Below are positions 1 through 9,960 of a DNA stretch of 64,000 nucleotides, one piece after another. The position numbers and the translations under genes are program-made. Position 1 is the stretch's first letter. Each line of letters begins with the position of its first letter. The notes beneath the pieces are model-generated. The model worked only from the letters and a program-made list of their open reading frames with translations. It was not told the origin of the DNA and did no database searches. The stretch comes from Massariosphaeria phaeospora (taxonomy: Eukaryota > Ascomycota > Dothideomycetes > Pleosporales), in assembly GCA_011032825.1 (NCBI GenBank), contig JAADJZ010000012.1, positions 744,001 through 808,000 on the forward strand, written 5' to 3'.

Positions 1-24
1 CAAAACGGCTCTTGCGACCGAGCT

Positions 25-352
25 ATGAGCGAGACTCCCGGAACGGATACACACCAAAATAAAAACAATCTAGGAAAGATTCTATGAGCGAGACTGTTCG
101 GAACGGATACACACCCAAAATAAAAAGAAACCAAGAAAGGGTCGATGAGCGAGACTCCCTAGACAAATATACACTAAAACTGCAATCGAAAACGCGTTAT
201 GAGCGAGACTCTCTAGAATTGATGCATACGTACCAAGCCCGTTGAAGATTGTTAAAATGGATCGAAAGCGATCTGATGAGCGAGACTTGCCAGAACGGAT
301 GGATACACACCAAAATTTAGAATTGGACGAAACCCAATCGATGAGCGAGACT
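25..352. repeat. degenerate ~60-bp repeat array with invariant 12-nt core
   Basis: Six exact copies of the 12-mer ATGAGCGAGACT lie at 25-36, 84-95, 145-156, 199-210, 276-287 and 341-352, spaced 59, 61, 54, 77 and 65 bp. After the core, copies 1, 2 and 5 also share a block close to GAACGGATACACACC followed by an A-rich tail; copies 3 and 4 are more diverged and copy 6 breaks off. The array probably continues past the left edge. No long reading frame runs cleanly through it on either strand, so it looks non-coding. The core is better conserved than the rest of the unit, which suggests either recent duplication of a short unit or constraint on the core. Confidence 0.8.
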
Positions 353-1130
353 GCGAAGAACCCACCACGCAACATACATACCCACCCACTCTCTTCCTGC
401 CCTACACGATACCAGTTCTATCAGAACCTGCTACAACTGCCGCAATGGTGCCAAAATCTTTACTCGCTCTCGCTCATGTCTCTTGTGCCGCTGCTTCCTC
501 GCGCAAAGTAACGCGCAACCCCTTCGCATCTCCTCTTCATCTTCACATCCAAACAAATCTCTTCGCCGGTCAGGCCATGATTCGTCTTGGACAGCGCTGT
601 GGCTCCGGCAGCGATAAGGGAGGTTCGGGAGACGGGTGATTAGGTACATAAACCCGCTTGGAAGTGCTTCTGGAGGATACATTAGAGGCCGGCTCTGTGC
701 GGAGAGTCTAAAACACTACCGTCGCCGCCATGTCCATGGTTTGTGGCCGGAAGAGTAAAAGGGAACGGGAGAAGAACCATGGGTGCGGACGGAATGGAAT
801 TTGCGCGCGGTGGTTAGAAGGTACGAGTCGTCGGTCATGTTGGCGCGAGGAAGGGGACGATAAAAACTGCGGACCTCGCCCGCGATGGGGCGGTTGAGAA
901 AGGAGAAAGCCCAGGCATTCGGGTACGGGAGGGTGCCGCTCGTGGAACTGGGCTGATGATGATGGTGAGCAACATGCCTGACATGCGGTGGAAGATTTAC
1001 CCGCTGCCTGGGCTACACACTGTCGCAGTCTGCGCATGCGAGATGCTATCCTACCTTTTCAGCACGCAGTATAATGTACAATATATTCACAGGCGCTTTT
1101 CTTCTGCCACCCCAAACCACTACAACTATC
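353..1130. other. intergenic stretch, no gene seen
   Basis: Short overlapping reading frames occur on both strands, but none has a recognisable product or convincing splice signals. The right part is the 3' flank of the minus-strand mitochondrial-protein gene. Confidence 0.5.
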
Positions 1131-2418
1131 CTATAACGCTCGGGCTGTCTCAAGCAGATGTCGCATTCTCCCTAGCAGCCACGAATCGTTGGGCAATGTC
1201 GGCTCAGCAACCCATAGCCTGGTGGTTTCCTCCTCCATGCTGTGAAAAGCCTCGCCAAGAATCTGCTCTACCCGCTGTGCCTCTTCGGCCATGGGCATGT
1301 CGGCCCCGAGGACAGTGCGCGCGGTCCTGAGCGCGGTCCAGACGGGCAGGAGCTCGTCTAGGGTCTGTAAGACGGATCTGGTGGCTCGGATTTGGACATT
1401 GCGAGTAGAGCTGGAGAAGTTTGACGGGTGCTGGAGGCGGGCGACTTCGGCGGAAATTAGGGTCTGTTTGACGCGGGTTTGTTAGGGCGGCCGAGATTTG
1501 TCGTCGCAAGTGGGGGTTGGCTTACATTTGCTTCGTGGTTGTGCGTCAACGCGTGCATGAGCCTCCGGGCGTACTTTTGGACTGGCGCTTTGTCGCCGCC
1601 GTGGAGCTTCGCAAGAGCAGCCACCAGCTCCAACAGCACGGCAATGACCATATGATGCGACTGTGTTTTTCCCAGGTGCTCCTTGTCCTCCATGCCCTCC
1701 ACGGCCTGCTCCGCAAAGCCGAGCGCCTTACGTGTCTCGTCTGCGGCCCAACCGGACTCAGCTGCCTTGTTGTGGATGGCGAAGAAGATGAAGCGCGTGG
1801 TGCCGAAGTCGCAGTATCGTATCCCAGTATATTTTGACCGCTGCAACGCCTTGATAGCGAGGTTGAGATGCCCGGCTGCGAGCAGTCGCCGCATCATCTT
1901 CTCGCGCACGTTGGGCTGGACGAAGAGGCGTGCATTCTCGTTGCCTTCCAGCACACGCAGCACATTTTCCCAGTCGTTGTCCGTCTGGCTGAGATCCAGC
2001 AGTTGGTGCAGCAGGAGCTTGCGGTTGGGAATGTCGCGATTGCGATCGAGGTGCTGCAGCGGGAGGGTGACGTCGCCGAGGGTGATTTCGATGGGCTCCG
2101 ACTCGATTTTGGTGCGGTTTTCTTGGCGGAACACGAGCTTCTTCTGCTCCGCGGTGAGGTGTGCGGGGAGGAGGATCTTGGCGTTGAGTTCGGACAGGAG
2201 CGTCTTCAGCTCCGGCGTCGAGGCCTCGAGGTAGACGGGCAGCGCGCCTGGAGACGTCAATGGCCGGTATTGGTGCTGGTGCTGGGGACCGTCGGGGCGG
2301 ACGTACCTCGCTGCCACGCGCTGCTCTGCGAGAAGGCGCGTCGTGGTGCATTCACCGCACGTGATAGCGGCCGGGCGCTTTGCAGGCTGAAGCAGTAGCT
2401 CCGACGAAGTGCGTTCAT
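1131..2418 (-). CDS. unknown mitochondrial matrix-type protein (388 aa, 3 exons)
   Basis: Exons on the minus strand are 2418-2307, 2247-1526 and 1463-1131; introns are 59 and 62 nt with GT..AG ends and all phases close. I chose the ATG at 2418 because exon 1 then encodes a basic, Ser/Arg/Ala-rich leader (MNALRRSYCFSLQSARPLSR), typical of a mitochondrial presequence, and splices in frame onto GALPVYLEAS. Reading straight through from an ATG at 2443 instead gives a leader with no targeting character. The mature part is predicted helical, with Leu/Ala-rich segments resembling helical-repeat organelle proteins, but I recognise no named family. The gene is divergent from NAA38 with about 225 bp between the start codons. 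The gene model is well supported; the function is unknown. Confidence 0.75.
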
Positions 2419-2643
2419 GGCGTTGGCAATTGCGGGACTGCAAGCGGCATGCAGTTTAGAGGCCGCGAAATTTGGACACACCAAGATGCAGCAAAACGCC
2501 AAGTCTTGATTAGTCATGCGTTTCGACTCCACCTGCTGCTCAATCACCATCGCCATCGCCATCGTCTGCGTCCCTGATCAGCCACTCCTCGAAGCTGTCG
2601 ACAAGCGCTGCAGACTAAGACTGTACGCCCGCCTGTCGAAGCC

Positions 2644-3097
2644 ATGGACAGTGTAGAGGCGGCCACCTACCTCGCCCAATTCATCGGCAAGAACCTGCGC
2701 ATTCACACCTCCGATCACCGCGTTTTCGGCGGGCAGATGAAATGCACAGACAAGGTAGGACCGTGTTCCATGTCGTACCATCTGCCTGTATCTACTGCTG
2801 TGTTACTCCGCCCCGAAGTCACTGTTGGGCCGCTACTCTGTTCTCCCTGGATATCAAGTTTGAAAAGCTAACAGTAGCTGGCTGAAGGACCGAAACATCA
2901 TTCTGGCGCTGACGTACGAATACCGCGAGCCGGCTGCTGAAGCCATCCGTAAAGTCGTGGAGGCTTCTGGGAACCCGTCTACGCCTGTAAACTGGACCAG
3001 CCGCTATGTCGGCTTGGTAGTTATACCAGGTGCGCATGTCAAGAAGATCGAGTTTGAGGAGAGCGCAGGGGCGCAGAAGAGCGCGGTGGTGTTATGA
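2644..3097 (+). CDS. NAA38: NatC N-acetyltransferase auxiliary subunit Naa38/Mak31 (LSM-like)
   Basis: Exons are 2644-2754 and 2888-3097 (106 aa), with a 133-nt intron. The protein is a single Sm/LSM fold: Sm1 segment around residues 8-37 (IGKNLRIHTSDHRVFGGQM, then CTDK) and Sm2 after the splice (DRNIILALTYEY, then YVGLVVIPGAHVKKIE). The order CTD-DRNIIL and the VIPG motif match the LSMD1/Naa38 branch rather than spliceosomal LSm proteins. Naa38 is the small auxiliary subunit of NatC, which acetylates N-termini starting with Met plus a hydrophobic residue. The acceptor is the AG after CTGA at 2887, about 15 nt after a GCTAAC branch site; an earlier AG is too close to the branch. It is divergent from the mitochondrial-protein gene. 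Confidence 0.82.
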
Positions 3098-4589
3098 GCA
3101 CAGCGCTGTATCTGGATGGACCAGACCACCGCGCGAGAAAGCAATGTCTTTGGCGTGCTTGGCTCACAAGAGATGGGCGACGGAAGCGCTGAAAGAAGTG
3201 AATGCTCGAAGTACCGTGCTAGCCAGACTGTGCGCATGCGATCATGCTGTCACGGAAAATACTCGGCTCGAACTGTTATGTGCATCAAGGTGCGTGTCCT
3301 ACCAATCTCTCAGCATGGTTTCTAATACCCTGAAGCATTTGTGAACTCATAAGTGCGTTTCAGAAGTATGTGATGCCACAACACTGACTGAAACACATTA
3401 GCCTCGCGGTTGGTGAACGCAAAGTTTGAAAATCATCGCAGAAGTGATTCATCCTAGCTGTTCAGCCTTTGGAGACAATAGCGCTACAACCACTAGAGTT
3501 CTCTTGCTTCGTTCATCACAAATCCTATCACCTCTCTTTAGCCGTCGCTATCGTCTACCTGTCCGTTCACGCGATCCTCACTGTATTCCACATACGCACA
3601 TATACCATACCCGCCGCATTGATCAGTGATGATACTCGGACCCGCCTCCGCTGCCAAAATGAATTTCATCGAAGCCTCCAAACCAGCGTGCACACAGTAT
3701 CCTCCCGTCACTCTACAAACGTAGCTATCCTGTTCGTACGTCATAGCGTTCCGATCTCTACTGGACGTAAGACCTACCTCAAGCTTTTCAGGCTTGTCGC
3801 CAGAGCACTGCTTATAACTTAAGAGTGTGCATTCTCGTAACGAGACTGCAAACTCGAGCACTTCGGCGAGGATCTTCTTACTCCCTGGCCTCGAATCTAC
3901 CATCTACCATTGATGTTGCATACTCTCGTGTACAGGAGGGCCTCACTCTATCTCCAACCTTTTTTGTTAGTACAAGATTTGACGTTTACTTTCCCCGCCC
4001 CCGCCCTCCACACAACAACACTAGCCCATTAGCTCCTGTCTACTGCGTCATCTCGGACCCATACCTCTTTACCGCTAGCGCCAAGGTCAGCCTGCAGCCT
4101 CGCTGCAATCCTGTAGTAAACGAGATACAGATTTCCAAATTCGCGTTGGCAAGGGGTTGTCTCTCTGTAAGCATCCACCTATTCTTGAACGGAAGCGTGG
4201 ACTAGTCAAGAAGTGCCCTCGCATGTACCTGCCCTTTCCGCTCTCGTACCCGCCGGTCCTATGTAGTTGAACGCCCATCCACTCCCGTGTCAAGATATCT
4301 CTTTAGCGAGGGCGCGAATATACTCCGAGAAGGGCGCAATACCTGGGAACGCGAGGCGGCTCATCAACAGGAATTACCTCATCGAATTTTTGGTTCGTTG
4401 TACGTTATTCTAGCGACAGCTCTATGATTGGTCCCTAACCGAAGTAAAGTCTTGAGAGGGGATAGGTCTCCTACGAAGATATAAAAAGGCCTGTCGCTTT
4501 CTCATTATTTCTTGCCTTCTCTCTTTCATCACTTCAATCTGATTACTATCCTAGATTCAAACAACGCAGCTCAACCACCACCACCCACC
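3098..4589. other. 1.5-kb intergenic region with SDR promoter
   Basis: No gene is supported. A minus-strand reading frame at 3538-3903 has moderately gene-like codons and several cysteines, but no homology or start context I can defend. The right end carries the TATA box and pyrimidine-rich leader of the downstream dehydrogenase. Confidence 0.45.
4480..4488 (+). promoter_or_regulatory. TATA box of the SDR gene
   Basis: TATAAAAAG lies 110 nt upstream of the chosen ATG at 4590. A start site about 30 nt downstream would fall near 4510, making the in-frame ATG at 4512 too close to the cap and favouring 4590. Confidence 0.6.
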
Positions 4590-5938
4590 ATGCCACCCTT
4601 AACATCAATGGCCAAGACCCTCGCTGGGAAAACCGTCCTCATCACTGGAGCCTCCTCGGGCATTGGCCGCAGCACCGCCTTCGAGTTCGCGAGAACCTCG
4701 CCCACAGATCTCAGGCTCATCCTCACTGCGCGGCGCGTGGACCGCTTGCACGAAATCTCGAAACAGATTCGCGAAGAGGTTGGCGAAGGGGTTAAGGTGT
4801 ATGTTAAGCAGCTGGATGTTTCGAAGCCGGAGCAAGTTAGTGCGTTGGTGGGGGAGCTGCCGGAGGAGTGGCAGGGGGTGGATGTGCTGGTGAATAATGC
4901 GTGAGTTTTTGAACTCTTCTGGATGAAACCCCCATAACAAATCCGTTGCCGATGCCAGTCTGAACCACCTTCCCCCACCTCTTACTTTCACTAGCTCTGT
5001 TTGAGGCACTGTTTAGACTACCAATTACATCGGAGCTTTGTACAGGCCACGGTAGACTGTCGAAGGCTTTGTTAGAGTTTCCTTCACTGTCAATAGGAAT
5101 GGTTCTAAAGGCATTGACAGGGAAGCGAGTCTCAATTTAGCGATATCTGGACTGACTACGTATCTTTTAGGGGCTTCATGTCCGGCGACGCTCAACCACC
5201 CGATATCCCACAGCAAGTCATCGACGACGTCTGGGCGACCAATGTCACAGGCCTGATCAACATGACACAAGCCATTCTACGCATCTTCAAGACACGCCCA
5301 GACGGTGGCAGAGGCGACATCATCATGCTCGGTTCCATCGCTGGACGGGAGTCGTATGCAGGAGCAAGTGTACGATCCCCCTGGGAAAATATATACTATT
5401 CATGGAATGAACTAACATACGTGCAAGATATACTGCGCGAGCAAAGCAGCCGTCCGAGCGTTCAGCGACGCACTGCGCAAAGAACTGATTTCCACGCGCA
5501 TCAGGGTCATTTCGGTGGATCCGGGCCAGGTGTTGACGGTAAGTAAATGCCTTGTCGCCTGTGTCAAACGTAGCCTGTGAGCACTGACTTATTTGCTGTT
5601 GTGTAGGAGTTCGACAACGTGAAGTACAGCGACGACCTTTCCAAGGCTGATGCCGTCTACGCGTGAGTTTTGTACGGTGTTCAGATACAGCGCTGCAGGG
5701 CTAACGTGGCTTAGTGGATGCGAACCGCTTACGCCGGACGATGTCGCTGAGGTTATTGTGTTTGCGGCTGGGAGGAGGGAGAATGTGGTTGTGGCTGAGT
5801 CGTTGTTGTTTCCTTCGAATCAGGTAGGTTGCTCATGGATAGGATGAGATTGAGAGGATAAGGTGATGTCTCTGAGTTAAAGACGGGATTGCTAACATGT
5901 TTCAGGCTTCGACTACGCACCTCCACCGAAAGCTCTGA
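4590..5938 (+). CDS. NADP-dependent short-chain dehydrogenase, YMR226C/serine 3-dehydrogenase-like
   Basis: Six exons: 4590-4900, 5171-5369, 5428-5538, 5607-5662, 5715-5823, 5906-5938 (272 aa). Introns are 270, 58, 68, 52 and 82 nt; every junction is in phase. Visible motifs are the Rossmann loop GASSGIG (residues ~22-28), the NNAG motif split by intron 1, and the YCASK catalytic YxxxK just after intron 2. The tail [13 protein letters not shown], then [10 protein letters not shown], matches the yeast YMR226C family, which oxidises L-allo-threonine, serine and related 3-hydroxy acids with NADP+; substrate here is inferred from family. No targeting signal, so probably cytosolic. ATG 4590 sits in a CCACC-type context; a second ATG at 4608 is possible. 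Confidence 0.88.
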
Positions 5939-6834
5939 GGCCGTTTACGAGAACACAGGCTATCCTGAGAGAAGGGGAAAAACTCATCGCAGCCTTTGAC
6001 ATATGGGAACTCTCCAGGTTCGACAGATGGGGATATTTGCCGTCATCTCAACCTAATATGCTAAACACGATGTCAGAGTTCGAACTTCGTCAACCCAAGT
6101 GCTGCTCGTCATGGTGCCCAGGAGTATTTGACTTTGTCTAACCTTGATCCAGACTCCCCTCCATCAGTCAAGCTAATATGCTACGCTCTAAACACTAACT
6201 TCCACCAATCCTTTTGTTGTTGTTCCTGGGTTAATACATTCTGGTTTGATGGCCGGTAATTGAGGGCTTGCAAGGAATCTGATTGGCTAATTAAACTTCG
6301 GCTCAGATTAGACGAGACGTGCCTGCATTACGTGAGGTCGGGACATCGAGACTCTGTCCAACTTTCTTCTCTGTCTATCCCCCTTCTCCTCTTTGTATAC
6401 GCTCCTACTTCCCCTCATCTCTGTGCCTTTTACACAGCCTAGACGGCTGTTAGCTTCCTAAATGACGTATCAGAGTTGTGTTGCTTGCTTACTACTTTTG
6501 GTACTACGAACCAGCTAATGTGATTAACCCCAGTTGCTCCACATGATCTACCGCTACCCCGCAGCCACACCCGCAGAGCCAGGATACACACGCACGGTTG
6601 CATCATATAGACCCACGACACCAGGCACAACTTCCACGGCTTCCTCATCTGGCCAGATTATCTATTGATTTCTCCCCGCAATTGACATCGTGGCCTTGGT
6701 CAGTTGTTCACTTGCCAAGGCGGTTGGAATGCGTTCAAATATGCGGGGCACAGAGGACGCGCCCCTCGAGGGAGATTTCCATTCATCTACGCGTCGTTTG
6801 GACACCTCAATTGAGTGTTGGACGAATACTCGAA
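5939..6834. other. intergenic, 3' flank of SDR and promoter of GH92
   Basis: No supported gene. The long open frame that starts at 6598 simply runs into GH92 exon 1; its upstream part has no protein-like character and the signal peptide begins at 6835. Confidence 0.5.
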
Positions 6835-9557
6835 ATGGGCTTGTTTTGGAAGGAAAGCGTATCGCTTTCCTTGTGGTCGATTCTGTGTACCATCGCTAAT
6901 GCACAGAACAAAACACCATACGACTACGTAGATCCGCTCATTGGTACAACAAGCGGAGGTGAGTTTGATGAGCAAAAAGGAGAAACACTGGCTGATTGCC
7001 ACAGGCCATGTATTCCCTGGGGCGACTCTGCCATTTGGTAAGCGATACGAAGCCTCCGAAAATACCTAATGCTAAAATGGACAGGTATGGCAAAGGCCGG
7101 ACCAGACGTCTCAGGCGAGAATCAAGGCGGGTTCGCGTCAGACGGCAGTTCCATCTGGGGGTTCTCCCATATGCACGACTCAGGGACGGGAGGCGTAAGA
7201 CATCGCAGTCATTCATTTCGTCTCGCAAACTAACGGCGGCAGTCACCATCCCTAGGGAATTTCCCCATATTCCCGCAAGCCGGATGTCCCAACGACGACA
7301 TCAACGCATGCAACTATACTCAATGGGAGCGGCTGATACCACGCGTCAATGGCACTGCTAGCGCGCGCCCCGGCTACTTCGCCATCACGCTCGAATCCCA
7401 GATCCATGCTGAGATGACAGTGACGAACCGAACCGCTCTATATCGCTTCACATTCCCAGAGATACCAACTACGTCAAACACGACGCTCAGTCCACTGATC
7501 TTGGTCGAACTGTCAGACTTGCCGCAAACACGAAGTGATGGGAACATCACAGTGGACATCAATAACGGACGTATCACCGGCAGCGGCAGGTTCATGCCGA
7601 GCTTTGGGATCGGCACCTACAAGTCCTACTTCTGTGCCGACTTTGACGGCGCGGAGTTGAAGGACGCCGGCGTCTTTGCGAATTCACGCGCTGGTCGCAC
7701 GAAGTCGCTCAAGGTGGCTTCGGAGGGTATTGAGAACTCGCCGAGCGAGAGACCAGCTGGTGGATGGGTACAATTCAAAAAACCCGACAAGAACAACCAG
7801 ATCCAGGTCCGAGTGGGTATGAGCTTCATAAGCGAGGCGCAAGCGTGCTCGAATGCCGAGAAGGAGATCCCGAACAACGACTTTGACGCTGTCGTGGATG
7901 CGGCAGCACAGGCGTGGAAGGACAAGTTTAGTGTAATCACTGTTGAAGCTGGCGGTGTCAGTGAGGTTCTGCTGACGACGTTCTGGAGCGGCGTCTACAG
8001 GTCCATGATCAGTCCGCAGGACTACACTGGCGAGAACCCGCTGTGGCAGAGCGACGAGCCATACTACGACTCTTTCTACTGCATCTGGGATTCGTTCCGG
8101 AGTATCCACCCGCTGATCACGCTGCTGGATCCGCATTCACAGACGCTAATGGTGCGGTCGCTGTTGGATATATATAAGCATGAGGGGTACTTACCTGATT
8201 GCCGGATGAGCTTCTGCAAAGGTGGGGTACTCGTTGCGTCCCCCTTTTCTAGCATGCTGATGAAGTTTGGCAAGGTTTCACGCAGGGCGGGTCCAACGCC
8301 GACATCGTCATCGTAGACGCCTATCTTAAGAACATAACCGAAAGCATAGACTGGACCGTCGCATACGAAGCCCTCGTTCGCGACGCAGAAGTCGAAGCTC
8401 CTAACTGGGACGTTGAAGGTATGTGATATCCCCATGCCCCGAACATCACCCACTTACCATACTAACTCCCCGACCCCTTAGGACGCGGCGGCCTCGAATC
8501 CTGGAAGAACCTAGGCTACATCCCGACCGAGAACCTTGACCTCCTCGGCGTCGGCACCGAAACGCGCTCCATCTCCCGCACCGTCGAATACGCCTACAAC
8601 GACTTCGTCATCGCCACCCTCGCACAAGCCCTCGGGCACACAGACGACTACGCCAAATACCTCACGCGCTCCGGCAACTGGCACAACATGTTCAACCCAG
8701 ACACGCGCAGCCTCCTCGTCAACGGCACCGACACCGGCTTCACCGGCTTCCTGCAGCCGCGCTACATGAACGGCACATGGGGCACGCAAGACCCGATTTT
8801 CTGCTCGCCGCTGCTGGACTTCACGGCGTGCTACCTCAACCCCAGCGGCGGCGAGACGTACGAAGGCCCCGTGTGGCTGTACACGTTCTTCGCGCCGGCG
8901 GACATGGCGACGCTGGTGGGCGTGCTGGGCGGCCGCGCCGCCTTCCTCGCGCGCCTGGACTGGCTGCACGACTCGGGCATCCTGTACATGGGCGACGAGC
9001 AGGCCTTCCTGACCGTCTTCCTGTACCACTACGCGGGGCGGCCCGCGCGCTCTGCGCAGCGCCTGCACGGCTACATCCCCGCGCTGTTCAACGACACGGT
9101 CAATGGCATCCCCGGCAACGACGACAGCGGCGCCATGGGCTCGTTCGTTGCGCTGGCTATGCTGGGCGTGTTTCCGAATGCGGGGCAGGATGTCTATTTC
9201 ATCACGCCGCCGTTCTTCGAGGCCGTGGCCATTCGCAACGGGCAGACCGGCAAGACGGCCACGATCCGCAATGTCAATTTCGACCCGAGTGGCGTGAATG
9301 TCTTTGTTCAGAGTGCCACGCTAGATGGACGGCCGTATACGCGGAATTGGTTGCAGCATAGCTTCTTTCTCGAAGGCGGCACGCTGGAGTTGACGCTGGG
9401 GCCGAGCGAGAGTAAGTGGGGGACGCGCGAGGAGGATGTGCCGCCGAGTTTGGGACCGTTTGGGAGGGCGAATGAGACGGGGACGGGTGGGGGGGATACC
9501 GTGGCGAGGCGGTGGGGGATGCCGAAGTTTGACATGCCGTTTCGGGGGTCGTGGTAG
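6835..9557 (+). CDS. secreted GH92 alpha-1,2-mannosidase
   Basis: Six exons: 6835-6958, 7005-7037, 7085-7194, 7243-8221, 8275-8418, 8482-9557 (821 aa); introns are 46-63 nt and all phases close. The N-terminus has a hydrophobic signal peptide (about residues 1-23) followed by the GH92 opening YVDPLIGTTSGGHVFPGAT. Later family hallmarks are HDSGTGGSPSLGNFP, DCRMSFCKGFTQGGSNAD across the fourth intron, and GNDDSGAMGS at about residues 675-684, the acidic calcium/catalytic region. GH92 enzymes are Ca-dependent exo-alpha-mannosidases acting on mannans and N-glycans, so an extracellular role in glycan trimming is likely. The length is typical. It is convergent with the ENA ATPase, with 403 bp between stop codons. 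Confidence 0.92.
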
Positions 9558-9960
9558 GTGAGCGCGTTAGTTTGGTGTATAAGGGGTTGAGGTACCTAAC
9601 TAGCTTTATGAGATACGATTTGTTGAAGTAAAGAGAGGCTAAGTTCCTGATTATATACTTTGGAGTTATACTCGGAAGATACTGGCTCATACAGCATAAG
9701 ATAGATCTGTCTGTGATGCTACTAGAGTTGGTAAAGACAGACTGCGGGTCGAATCTGTAGGAAAGAGGGGCTAACGATATTGGTCGTTGTTGGAGTTGGG
9801 AATGACAGACCGCGGTCAATCGAACTCGAAGGAAACAAACGGCCATGTCCCACATCCCACACATGTCCATCCCAAACCCAATTTACCACATCCACCACCA
9901 TCACCACCCGTAACCAAGCACCTCACCATGCCTAGCCACTCCCTCCACATACAACATATC
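9558..9960. other. convergent 3' intergenic region
   Basis: Contains the shared 3' flanks of GH92 (+) and the ENA ATPase (-). No further gene is seen. Confidence 0.5.

Noticed and set aside
3538..3903. 121-aa - strand frame with several cysteines and a possible internal intron
   Set aside because: Looks like a fragment of a small secreted protein but no signal peptide or upstream exon could be found.
4512..4589. upstream in-frame extension of the SDR
   Set aside because: Starts at or near the expected transcription start 30 nt after the TATA box and lacks conservation-type sequence; ATG 4590 preferred.
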